Origin: Betaproteobacteria bacterium
Lineage (GTDB): Bacteria > Pseudomonadota > Gammaproteobacteria > Burkholderiales > SG8-39
Direction: 5' to 3'
Assembly (NCBI GenBank): GCA_947466535.1
Contig: CANIEV010000026.1
Location: forward strand, 1-32,431
DNA length: 32,431 nt
The first letter of the stretch is position 1. Every line of letters begins with the position of its first letter. The notes beneath the pieces were generated by a model. That model was not told the DNA's origin. It saw nothing but the letters and a program-made list of their open reading frames with translations, and ran no database searches. Positions 8,042 through 15,299 of this stretch are shown in pieces. Position numbers and translations under genes: made by a program.

Positions 8042-8534
8042 CCTTGTAGACATCCGCTTGACCGTCAACGGCAAGCCGCGGCGCGGCAGCTGCGAGCCGC
8101 GCAAGCTGCTGGTCGACTTCATCCGCGAGGACCTCGGATTGACCGGTACGCATGCGGGATGCGAGCACGGCATCTGCGGCGCCTGCACCATTTTCATCAA
8201 CGGCGAGGCCGCTCGTTCCTGTATCACCCTTGCGGTTCAGGCAGACGGTGCCGAGCTGATGACCGTCGAAGGGCTCGCCGATGGCGACCGGCTTCATCCG
8301 CTCCAGCAGGCGTTCCACGAGCATCACGGCCTGCAATGCGGGTTCTGCACGCCGGGCATGCTGATGATTGCGCTCGATCTGCTCAACACGGTACCGGATC
8401 CTACCGAGGCACAGGTCCGCGAAGGCATGTCCGCTGCCATTTGCCGTTGCACCGGATACCAGGGCATTGTGGAGGCCGTCATGGCCGTGTCGAAGGCGAG
8501 GAAGCAGGCCGAAGGCGGCGGGGGTGCTGCATGA
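8034..8534 (+). CDS. Molybdenum hydroxylase small ([2Fe-2S]) subunit, CoxS-like
   Basis: A 166-residue electron-transfer subunit with two iron-sulfur clusters. The N-terminal plant-ferredoxin cluster uses Cys43, Cys48, Cys51 and Cys63 (CEHGICGACTIF... RSC). The C-terminal helical cluster uses Cys102, Cys105, Cys137 and Cys139 (QCGFCTPGM and ICRCTGYQGI). All eight ligands are present, so it looks functional. It overlaps the preceding FAD-subunit gene by 8 bases and the following nitrile hydratase-like gene by ATGA. This is strong evidence for one transcript linking a Mo hydroxylase with that module. Confidence 0.95.
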   Translation: MDDLVDIRLTVNGKPRRGSCEPRKLLVDFIREDLGLTGTHAGCEHGICGACTIFINGEAARSCITLAVQADGAELMTVEGLADGDRLHPLQQAFHEHHGLQCGFCTPGMLMIALDLLNTVPDPTEAQVREGMSAAICRCTGYQGIVEAVMAVSKARKQAEGGGGAA

Positions 8535-8884
8535 TTCATGACGGGCCGCGCGGCCACGACATGGGTGGGCAGCCTGCGGGCAGGATCGTGCGTGACGAAC
8601 ACGAACTCGATCCCTGGGAGTTGCGTGCCGACGCCTTGGGCGAAGTGCTCTGGGGCAAGGCCGCACTCATCAAGGTGGATGAACTCAGGCGCCTGCGGGA
8701 AGACATCGGGCCTGACGCCTACGAGCGGATGACCTACTACGAGCGCTGGATGCATTCGCTCGCGCAGGGCCTGATCGAGCACGGCATCGTCAGCGTGAAA
8801 GAACTCGGGCAGGCGATGGAACGCGCCGCTTCTTCGGACGTACGTCCGCTGAAGAGTCCGGGCACGAACAATCCCGCCGGTTAA
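8531..8884 (+). CDS. Nitrile hydratase beta N-terminal-domain protein (ScnB-like), stand-alone
   Basis: A 117-residue protein whose features recall the N-terminal half of nitrile hydratase beta subunits. It has a HDMGGQPAG start motif, a DPWELRADALGEVLW helix and the YYERWMHSLAQGLIEHGIVS block seen in NHase beta and in thiocyanate hydrolase ScnB. A normal NHase beta has a further SH3-like C-terminal domain that helps enclose the metal site; here the frame ends with a TAA at 8882-8884. The ATG overlaps the small-subunit TGA by ATGA. The likely partner is the alpha-type gene at 9020. Family resemblance is read by eye; the exact reaction (nitrile, thiocyanate or other) is open. Confidence 0.78.
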   Translation: MIHDGPRGHDMGGQPAGRIVRDEHELDPWELRADALGEVLWGKAALIKVDELRRLREDIGPDAYERMTYYERWMHSLAQGLIEHGIVSVKELGQAMERAASSDVRPLKSPGTNNPAG

Positions 8885-9019
8885 GGAGCCACTGAACAAG
8901 GGGGCTACGCCCCGTCGTAACTCCCCCATTTCAGAGGGAACGCTGAACCTTCAAGCCTCGAAATTGGACTTGATCAGCGATTCCTTAACTGCACGGATTC
9001 CGACTGTGAGTTTCTCGCG
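8885..9019 (+). other. 135-base spacer with GC hairpin between the two nitrile hydratase-like genes
   Basis: No coding sequence is visible. GGGGC-TAC-GCCCC (8901-8913) is a perfect hairpin. A G-run at 8900-8904 can alternatively pair with the CCCCC at 8923-8927. The hexamer CTGAAC occurs at 8892 and again near 8943. The spacer is unusual within a plus-strand run whose other genes overlap. It lies where thiocyanate hydrolase operons carry the SH3-like subunit gene. It could be an RNA-processing or attenuation structure, a small repeat, or a deletion scar. Confidence 0.45.
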
Positions 9020-9613
9020 ATGAATTCTGATCCCGGCGACGAACTGGGCTATTACCCCCGGATGCAATCTGCCGTCGAGGCGTTGCTCATCCTCAAGGGC
9101 ATCATCGGCGAAGACGACGTCGGCCGCGAGATCGAGGTCATGGCCGCGCGCGACTACCGGCGTGGCGCGAAGATGGTCGTGCGCGCGTGGACCGATCTGC
9201 AATACCGCTCGAGGTTGCTCGATGACGGATCGGCGGCAGCGAGGGAACTTGGCCTGGATATCGGGTTGTTGAACCTGACCGTGCTCGAGAACACGCAGCA
9301 GGTCCATCATGTCATCGTCTGCACGCTGTGCTCCTGCTACCCGCGCGCCCTGCTCGGGATTCCGCCCGGCTGGTACAAGAGCCGCGAGTATCGAAGCCGC
9401 GTGGTGAGCGAACCGCGGGCGGTGCTCGCCGAGTTCGGCACCGAGTTGCCTGCGCATGTGCAGATCCAGGTGCATGACTCGACCGCGGACCTGCGTTACA
9501 TGGTTCTGCCGATGCGCCCGGCCGGCACCGAAGCGCTTGATGCAGAGGCGCTAGCCGAACTTGTCACGCGCGATAGCCTGATAGGCGTCGGACTCGCACG
9601 GGACCCCGGGTAG
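9020..9613 (+). CDS. Nitrile hydratase alpha / thiocyanate hydrolase gamma (ScnC)-like metal subunit
   Basis: A 197-residue subunit with the metal-binding claw VCTLCSCYP (Cys101, Cys104, Ser105, Cys106). The Thr in VCTLCSC is the form usual for cobalt enzymes, while iron enzymes usually have Ser. The middle Cys residues would be oxidised to sulfenic and sulfinic acid. RSRVVSEPRAVLAEFGTELP and the IQVHDSTADLRYMVLPMRP block are also family-typical. In known enzymes it hydrates nitriles to amides or hydrolyses thiocyanate, working with beta-type subunits. The gene follows the ScnB-like gene after a 135-base spacer. No activator or metallochaperone gene (P47K/NHase activator type) is visible nearby. 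The upstream ribosome-binding site is weak. Confidence 0.9.
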   Translation: MNSDPGDELGYYPRMQSAVEALLILKGIIGEDDVGREIEVMAARDYRRGAKMVVRAWTDLQYRSRLLDDGSAAARELGLDIGLLNLTVLENTQQVHHVIVCTLCSCYPRALLGIPPGWYKSREYRSRVVSEPRAVLAEFGTELPAHVQIQVHDSTADLRYMVLPMRPAGTEALDAEALAELVTRDSLIGVGLARDPG

Positions 9614-9645
9614 TCGGGCGACCCCGCGGGTATGGTGTTCCTCGG

Positions 9646-9668
9646 GCGGAACGCGTGAGGCGTTCCGC
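9646..9668. terminator. Bidirectional hairpin between convergent operons
   Basis: GCGGAACGC (9646-9654) and GCGTTCCGC (9660-9668) form a perfect 9-base-pair stem with a 5-base loop. It lies between the convergent nitrile hydratase alpha gene and the ABC binding-protein gene. No T-run follows, but the placement and strength suit a shared terminator or 3'-end stabiliser. Confidence 0.65.
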
Positions 9669-9676
9669 TTACGGAG

Positions 9677-10672
9677 CTACTTGATGAACTGGTTCGTATA
9701 GAACTCTTCGGGCTTCTTGCCCGGCTTGAGCGCGCCCGCGGTTTCCATCGTCTTGATGGCCGCTTCCCAGTCCTTGTCCGACTGCCACCCGAGTGGGCGG
9801 CCCTTGGTGTTTTCGGTCTGGATGAAGTCCTTGTACATGTTGATCTGGCCAAGGATCACGTCGCGATTGAGCTTGATGCCGGGTCGAGCGGCGATCACCG
9901 CATCCGCACCTTCCCCCTCGCGTCCCGCGAGGATGTAATCCCAGGCGCGAAGCACGGCGGTCACGAAGCGCTGAACGGTCTGGGGCCGGCTTGCGATCAT
10001 TTCCTCACGCGCGATCAGGCCGTGGCTCGGAAATGCGATGCCGTAGTCGGCGGCAAGCACCTGCCGGGATTCGCGGTTGATGTTGACGATCGGTATGCCG
10101 AAGGGCCCGAGGGTCATCACGCCGTCGGATTGCCCCGAGGCGTAGTTGGAGAACATCGCGGTCGGGTCGACAAACACGATGTTGACGTCGTTGCGCGTCA
10201 TGCCCGCGTTCTTGAGAAACGGGTCGATGAAGGGCATCCACGGGCTGGCGGTGAAGACGACAAGGCGCTTGCCCGCGAGGTCCTTGGCGGTCCGGATGTT
10301 CGATTTCGCGTCCACGATGATCGCCAGATCACCCTTGCGATAAATACCGGCAACGCTCTTGACCCGCATGCCGGCATCGCGCGCGATCGCCATCGACCCC
10401 AGGCTCGCCCAGCCGAAGTCGATCTGGCCGGCGGCGACAAGCTGGATGGTATTGATGCTGCCCCTGCCGTCCTGCACGTCGACCTCGAGGCCTGCTTCCT
10501 TGAACCAGCCTTTGGATACGGCCAGATGCAGGCCCGCATGCGGACCCGCGGGCGTGAAGTCCAGTCGCGCAGTGAGCTTCTCCTGGGCCAGTGCGCTGGT
10601 TGACTGTGCAAGCACGAAAAATGCGCCTGCCATCAACAGCCCGGTAAGCAGAGTCATTGACCTTGTTTTCAC
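9677..10672 (-). CDS. ABC transporter substrate-binding protein, NMT1/SsuA-like (copy B)
   Basis: A 331-residue periplasmic protein with a signal peptide (MKTRSMTLLTGLLMAG..., cleavage near ALA-QEK). The mature start TARLDFTPAGPHAGLHLAVS is the NMT1/SsuA signature. The GTG at 10672 was chosen because it supplies the basic n-region and matches the paralogue; an ATG at 10657 is an alternative. It is last in the operon, 69 bases after its near-twin (10742-11731). The two share long identical stretches such as GPFGIPIVNINRESRQ and SHG...REEMIASRPQTVQRF. Ligand contacts may differ where they vary (for example SPWMPFIDPFL against STWAPFIDPFF). The ligand is unknown. Confidence 0.93.
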   Translation of the reverse strand: MKTRSMTLLTGLLMAGAFFVLAQSTSALAQEKLTARLDFTPAGPHAGLHLAVSKGWFKEAGLEVDVQDGRGSINTIQLVAAGQIDFGWASLGSMAIARDAGMRVKSVAGIYRKGDLAIIVDAKSNIRTAKDLAGKRLVVFTASPWMPFIDPFLKNAGMTRNDVNIVFVDPTAMFSNYASGQSDGVMTLGPFGIPIVNINRESRQVLAADYGIAFPSHGLIAREEMIASRPQTVQRFVTAVLRAWDYILAGREGEGADAVIAARPGIKLNRDVILGQINMYKDFIQTENTKGRPLGWQSDKDWEAAIKTMETAGALKPGKKPEEFYTNQFIK

Positions 10673-10741
10673 CTGGACTTCCCCCGTGGATGACTATTCA
10701 ACGGATATGGCTGCGGCGAATTTCCGCCGCAGCATCCGTGC

Positions 10742-11731
10742 TTACTGCTTGATGAACTGGTTGGTAAAGTACTCGTCGGGCTTCTTGCCGGACTTGATCG
10801 CCCCCGCGCTTTCCATCGTATTGATGGTTTCCACCCAATCGCGGTCGGATTGCCAGCCGAGCGGCCTACCCTTGGTGTTATCGGTCTGGATGAAGTCCTT
10901 GTACATGGTGATCTGGCCGATTAGCACATCCCGGTTCAATTTGATTCCGGGACGCGCGGCGATTACCGCATCCGCGCCTTCGCCTTCTCTTCCTGCAAGG
11001 ATGTACTCCCAAGAGCGAAGCACGGTCGACACGAATCGCTGAACGGTTTGCGGGCGGCTCGCGATCATTTCCTCGCGCACGACGATTCCGTGGCTTGGGA
11101 AAGCAATGCCGTAGTCAGCGGCGAGAACCTGCCGGGACTCACGGTTGATGTTGACAATTGGTATGCCGAACGGGCCCAGCGTCATGACGCCGTCGGATTG
11201 ACCCGATGCGTAGTTGGCGAACATCGCAGTTGGGTCAACAAAGATGATGTTGACATCGTTGCGGGTCATGCCTGCATTCTTGAAAAAGGGGTCGATGAAC
11301 GGCGCCCATGTGCTTCCCGCGAAGACCACGAGCTTCTTGCCCTTGAGATCCTTGGCGGTGCGGATATTGGATTTCGCATCGACAATGATCGCAAGGTCCC
11401 CTTTGCGAAATACGCCTGCGACGCTTTTGACTTTCATGCCGGATTCTCGAGCGATCGCCATAACACCCAGGGCAGCCCAGCCAAAGTCGATCTGTCCCGC
11501 CCCCACAAGCTGCACGGTGTTGACGCTGCCCCGGCCATCCTGTACGTCGACATCCAGGCCCGCGTCCTTGAACCATCCCTTTGCCACGCCGAGATGCAGG
11601 CCCGCATGCGGGCCTGCCGGCGTGAAATCGAGCCGCGCGGTGACTTTTTCCTGAGCCAGAGCACCGGATGCAAGCCCTGCGGCCGCAATCATCCCTGCAA
11701 TGGACCAAACCATCCGTTTCGTCAGACGCAT
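10742..11731 (-). CDS. ABC transporter substrate-binding protein, NMT1/SsuA-like (copy A)
   Basis: A 329-residue periplasmic protein with a signal peptide (MRLTKRMVWSIAGMIAAAG, cleavage near ALA-QEK). The mature N-terminus TARLDFTPAGPHAGLHLGVA is of the NMT1/SsuA type. A strong AAGGAGG lies 9 bases before the ATG, better than any other ribosome site in this operon, as suits an abundant binding protein. It follows the permease gene after a 70-base gap holding a stable hairpin. It is the tandem paralogue of the gene immediately downstream. Both presumably feed the single permease and ATPase encoded upstream. Confidence 0.94.
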   Translation of the reverse strand: MRLTKRMVWSIAGMIAAAGLASGALAQEKVTARLDFTPAGPHAGLHLGVAKGWFKDAGLDVDVQDGRGSVNTVQLVGAGQIDFGWAALGVMAIARESGMKVKSVAGVFRKGDLAIIVDAKSNIRTAKDLKGKKLVVFAGSTWAPFIDPFFKNAGMTRNDVNIIFVDPTAMFANYASGQSDGVMTLGPFGIPIVNINRESRQVLAADYGIAFPSHGIVVREEMIASRPQTVQRFVSTVLRSWEYILAGREGEGADAVIAARPGIKLNRDVLIGQITMYKDFIQTDNTKGRPLGWQSDRDWVETINTMESAGAIKSGKKPDEYFTNQFIKQ

Positions 11732-11758
11732 GCTATTGCCCCTCCTTCAGGTTGTTCG

Positions 11759-11785
11759 CCGCTTGGCCACCATTGGCCAAGGCGG
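11759..11785 (-). other. Intercistronic hairpin between permease and binding-protein genes
   Basis: CCGCTTGGCCA (11759-11769) pairs with TGGCCAAGGCGG (11774-11785) around a CCAT loop, with a single bulged G. It lies in the 70-base gap before the strong ribosome site of the binding-protein gene. Such hairpins often stabilise the downstream message or mark a processing site, so that binding protein is made in excess over membrane subunits. No T-run follows, so simple termination is less likely. Confidence 0.5.
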
Positions 11786-11801
11786 ATTCAGACCAAGCCA
11801 C

Positions 11802-12596
11802 TCATGCGCTGTGCGCAATCGCCGCGCCGCGCTGTGAAATGTGCCAGGGCAACAGCAGCCTCTCTGCCCAGTCGATTGCGTAGAAAAGGGCAGTCCCCAG
11901 AATGCCAAGGATGAAAATCGCCACGAACATGCGCGGTGTCTGAAACATGCCCTGTGCCTGCAGAATGACCTGCCCGAGTCCGGTGTTGCCGGCGACGAAC
12001 TCGCCGACGATCGCGCCCACCAGCGCCAGGGAAATCGCCAGTTTCATGCCGGCGAACATGCTCGGAAGCGCGCTTGGCAGGCGGATTTTCATCAGCACAT
12101 GCCAGCCCGAGGCGCGCGCGCTCTTTGCAAGCTGGAGCAACTCCGGCTCCACCGAGCGCAGACCAAGGACCGTGTCGATCACCGTTGCGAAGATGGTGAT
12201 CATCAGGACAATGGCTATCTTCGGTTCCACTCCCGTTCCCATCCAGATGACGAACAGTGGCGCGAGCGCGACCTTGGGTACGCTGTTGAGCGCAACCAGC
12301 AACGTATAGAGGGTGCGTTCCAGAACCAGGGAATACACGATGCCCACGGCCGCGAGAAAGCCAAGCGCGAGGGCAAGCACGAACCCGACGATTGTCGTGC
12401 CTAGGGTGAATGCCGCATGCTGCAGAAAGTAGCCCGGCGAACTGACGAATTCCTTCACGATGTTGATGGGGCCGGGCAGGATGAATGGCTGCGGCTTGAC
12501 GAGCCATACCACCAGTTCCCACACGACCAGCGTACTGAGCAATACGAAGCTGACTTCCACGAACCGTCCGAATCCGCGCGTTTTCTTTTTGGCCAT
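11802..12596 (-). CDS. ABC transporter permease, SsuC/TauC-type
   Basis: A 264-residue inner-membrane protein with about six hydrophobic segments, the first at residues 13-33. The ATPase-contact EAA loop appears as RASGWHVLMKIRLPSALP near residue 155. It is clearly paralogous to the permease at 314-1096 (compare LYTLLVALNSVPKVALAPLF here with LYTLLVSLNSIPKIALAPLF there). Its ATG lies 3 bases after the ATPase stop. It serves the transporter fed by the duplicated binding proteins downstream. Confidence 0.94.
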   Translation of the reverse strand: MAKKKTRGFGRFVEVSFVLLSTLVVWELVVWLVKPQPFILPGPINIVKEFVSSPGYFLQHAAFTLGTTIVGFVLALALGFLAAVGIVYSLVLERTLYTLLVALNSVPKVALAPLFVIWMGTGVEPKIAIVLMITIFATVIDTVLGLRSVEPELLQLAKSARASGWHVLMKIRLPSALPSMFAGMKLAISLALVGAIVGEFVAGNTGLGQVILQAQGMFQTPRMFVAIFILGILGTALFYAIDWAERLLLPWHISQRGAAIAHSA

Positions 12597-12599
12597 GGG

Positions 12600-13406
12600 T
12601 CATTCGTCTTTCAATATGCCCAGGGACAGGAACACCTCGCGCAGATGCGCGGTGTACCGTGTGAACCCGGGAGTCTCGCGTACCGAGAGATGGCGCGGAC
12701 GGGGCAGGTCGATATCGATGACTTCGATGATACGACCCGGGTTGCGTGACATGACCGCCACCCGGTCGGCGAGGAATACGGCCTCGGTGATTCCGTGGGT
12801 GATAAAAAGCGCCGTCTTCCCGGTCGCGAGCCACATTTTCTGCAGTTCCACGTTCAGCTGGTCGCGCGTCATCGCGTCAAGCGCACCGAAGGGCTCGTCC
12901 ATCAGGAGCATGTCGGGATCGTCAACCAAGGCGCGGCAGATGGAGGCCCGCTGACGCATGCCGCCTGAAAGCTCCCACGGATACCGATCGGCGTAGTCCT
13001 CGATGCCGAAGAGTGACAGCAGTTCGAACGCGCGCGCGCGCGCCTTGACCGGGTCATAACGCTTGAATTCCGCAACCAGAAGCACGTTGTCGAGGATGGT
13101 GCGCCAGTCGACCAGCAGGTCGCGTTGGAAAACGATGCCGAGGCTGTCGGGGCTCTCTGTCACCGGCTGCCCGCGCACCCGGAGGGTGCCGGAGGTGATC
13201 TGCTCCAGACCGGCCACGCACTTCAGCAGCGTGCTCTTTCCGCAGCCGCTCGGACCGACAATGCTGACGAACTCCCGGGGGCGGATGACCAGGTTGATGT
13301 TCGAGAGGGCCTCTACGTTTCCTCGGTCAGACTCGAATACCTTGCTGGCATCGCGGATCTCGATATCCGGCACTGTGTTCGGTGGGTTGGTTTCCGTGTA
13401 AGGCAT
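12600..13406 (-). CDS. ABC transporter ATP-binding protein, SsuB/TauB-type
   Basis: A 268-residue ATPase. Walker A is GPSGCGKST (about 51-59), the Q-loop VFQRD, the signature LSGGMRQR (about 147-154), Walker B MLLMDEP (about 166-172), and the switch histidine is in FITHG. It is close to the ATPase at 1097-1936. The ATG at 13406 gives MPYTETNPPN and fits the family length. A longer frame from 13535 would run into the GMC gene and has no support. The 115-base gap upstream (13407-13521) holds a run of seven G at 13431-13437 and a small dyad (CCTGC ... GCAGG near 13463-13482). Its function, if any, is unclear. Confidence 0.94.
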   Translation of the reverse strand: MPYTETNPPNTVPDIEIRDASKVFESDRGNVEALSNINLVIRPREFVSIVGPSGCGKSTLLKCVAGLEQITSGTLRVRGQPVTESPDSLGIVFQRDLLVDWRTILDNVLLVAEFKRYDPVKARARAFELLSLFGIEDYADRYPWELSGGMRQRASICRALVDDPDMLLMDEPFGALDAMTRDQLNVELQKMWLATGKTALFITHGITEAVFLADRVAVMSRNPGRIIEVIDIDLPRPRHLSVRETPGFTRYTAHLREVFLSLGILKDE

Positions 13407-13521
13407 GGTCAGTTCGCTTGAAAACGCAAAGGGGGGGACTCTACACCAAGAAATACGGGAACCTGCCGGCGATACAGCAGGCATGTGCGGGTGCCCGTTC
13501 CGGTCGATCGCGCGCGACCGC

Positions 13522-15165
13522 TCAGGCTGCGGCAACCCGCGCCGGCGCCAGAGGGGTGCGGCCGCGGATCAGGTCGCTGGCCCGCTCGGCGATCATCACC
13601 ACCGTGGCATTGACGTTGCCGCCGACGATATCCGGCATCACCGAGGCATCGACCACCCGCAGGCCGTCGATCCCGTGTACCCGCAACTGGTCGTCGACGA
13701 CAGCGCCCGGATCGGAGGCGAGACCCATCCGGCAGGTTCCGACCGGGTGATGCACCGTGATCGAGCTGGAGCGAATGAGTGCATCCAAGGCGCCTCTGTC
13801 GCTCGAGCCTGGAGCGAGTTCTTTGGCCACGAAAGGAGCGAGTGGCGACTCGCGCCCGATATTGCGTATGAGTTGCACGGCAGCGCGGAGCGTATTCATG
13901 TCGCGGTCGGTGGACAGGAAATTCTGTTTTATCCGCACCTTGGCCATCGGGTCGCCCGAGGCAAGCGTGACCTGACCCCGGCTCTCAGGGCGAAGAAGCA
14001 CCACCCGACAGGAGAATCCGTCCTCGAACGCAGGCTTGAACGGTGGCAAGTAAGGTAACCCGTCGAATGCCGGTCCCGCGTAGAACAGCATCTGCATGTC
14101 GGGTGCAGGGAGGCTGGAGTCGGTCTTGAGGAACGCGACCACGCCCGAGGGCAGGTCGGTGGCGAATCCGGTGCCGAACATCCAGGCGCGCGCAAGTGCA
14201 ACTGTGATGCGGTCGAGCCGCATGCTGCGCTGGAACGTGCCGGGGCTGATCCGGCTGTAGCTGACCAGAGCGCCCACATGGTCCTGAAGGTTCTTGCCCA
14301 CACCCGCCAGTGATGACTTTACCGGGATCGAATGCCGAGCCAGTTGCTCCGGATCGCCGACGCCGGAGAGCATGAGGAGCTGCGGCGAGTTGATCACGCC
14401 CCCGGCGAGAATCACTTCCTTGGCCGCGTGTGCTGTGACCGTGCGCCCGCGTTGCACGTATTCGACGCCGATTGCCCGGGTCCCGTCCATCAGTACCCGG
14501 GTCACGTGGGCCTCGATCTCAAGCTTCAGGTTGGGACGACCGAGAGCCGGGCGCAAATAAGCCCGGGCGCCGCTGTCCCGCATTCCCTTTCGGATCATGG
14601 ACTGCAGTCGACTGAAGCCTTCCTGCTGCGCGCCGTTGTAGTCCGGCGTGTAAGGCTGGCCCGCGGACTTTCCGGCATCGATCCACGCCTCGATCAGCGG
14701 ATCCTCGTATCGCGAGGCCCGGGTCGCTATCGGGCCGTCACCTCCGCGATACTCGGATGAGCCGCCTTCCCACGATTCCTGTTTGCGCAAATAGGGGAGC
14801 GCATGCGCATAGGACCAGCCGTCCAGCCCGCCCGCCGCCCAGCGGTCGTAGTCGGTGCGATGACCGCGGACGTACGACATGGCGTTGATAGAGGAACATC
14901 CGCCGATCACCTTTCCGCGCATGCATTCCACCGTGCGCCCGTTTACCCCGGGTTCAGGATCGGAGTCGTATCCCCAGTCATGCTTGCGGTTGTTGACGAT
15001 CTGCCCCCAGCCAAGGGGAATGTGTATCCAGGGGTCGCGGTCCCAGCCCCCCGCTTCCAGCACCAGCACGCGCACATGCTCGTCTTCCGAAAGGCGGTGT
15101 GCAAGAACGCAGCCCGCGGAACCGGAGCCTACGATGATGTAATCAAAAGTTGCTTGTGTTGACAT
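13522..15165 (-). CDS. GMC-family FAD oxidoreductase (choline/alcohol dehydrogenase-like)
   Basis: A 547-residue flavoprotein. The N-terminal dinucleotide-binding motif is VGSGSAGCVLAHRL (about 12-25). GMC signature 1 is RGKVIGGCSSINAM (about 83-96), and signature 2 is AGGVINSPQLLMLSGVG near residue 260. The C-terminal active site has HHPVGTCRMG (His472-His473) and GGNVNATVVMIAE (Asn519). These are the His/Asn positions that abstract the hydroxyl proton in choline dehydrogenase and polyethylene glycol or alcohol dehydrogenases. No signal peptide is seen. The start ATG follows AAAGGAG at good spacing. It sits between hyuB and the ABC genes on the same strand, so it probably oxidises an alcohol in the same pathway. 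Substrate unknown. Confidence 0.93.
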   Translation of the reverse strand: MSTQATFDYIIVGSGSAGCVLAHRLSEDEHVRVLVLEAGGWDRDPWIHIPLGWGQIVNNRKHDWGYDSDPEPGVNGRTVECMRGKVIGGCSSINAMSYVRGHRTDYDRWAAGGLDGWSYAHALPYLRKQESWEGGSSEYRGGDGPIATRASRYEDPLIEAWIDAGKSAGQPYTPDYNGAQQEGFSRLQSMIRKGMRDSGARAYLRPALGRPNLKLEIEAHVTRVLMDGTRAIGVEYVQRGRTVTAHAAKEVILAGGVINSPQLLMLSGVGDPEQLARHSIPVKSSLAGVGKNLQDHVGALVSYSRISPGTFQRSMRLDRITVALARAWMFGTGFATDLPSGVVAFLKTDSSLPAPDMQMLFYAGPAFDGLPYLPPFKPAFEDGFSCRVVLLRPESRGQVTLASGDPMAKVRIKQNFLSTDRDMNTLRAAVQLIRNIGRESPLAPFVAKELAPGSSDRGALDALIRSSSITVHHPVGTCRMGLASDPGAVVDDQLRVHGIDGLRVVDASVMPDIVGGNVNATVVMIAERASDLIRGRTPLAPARVAAA

Positions 15166-15299
15166 GGTGAAGCTCCTTTAGGGTGAACACCCGGAGTCTG
15201 ATACATGAAAACTGCGCGTCCCCGTTGCCACGCCTGATGTGAGCTGCGTCGATGGCGGGCGTGAACCCGGTTGCGAGCCCAGGCTTTGCGCGGCAACTG

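Larger units (their letters stand above)
9677..11731 (-). repeat. Tandem gene duplication of two binding-protein genes
   Basis: The genes at 9677-10672 and 10742-11731 are direct-repeat paralogues. By eye well over three quarters of mature residues are identical, with few or no gaps, and nucleotide stretches also match (for example GGGCTTCTTGCC near both 3' ends). Differences concentrate in the signal peptides and a few scattered positions. This indicates a fairly recent duplication. Confidence 0.85.

Noticed and set aside
4725-8534. Carbon monoxide dehydrogenase (true CoxMSL)
   Set aside because: The large subunit has the RGAGR loop, not the AYxCSFR loop with the copper-ligating Cys, and no cox accessory genes are present.
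15181-15192. GGGTG-AA-CACCC as a terminator between hyuB and the GMC gene
   Set aside because: The loop of two bases is too tight for a hairpin and no T-run follows; probably chance symmetry.
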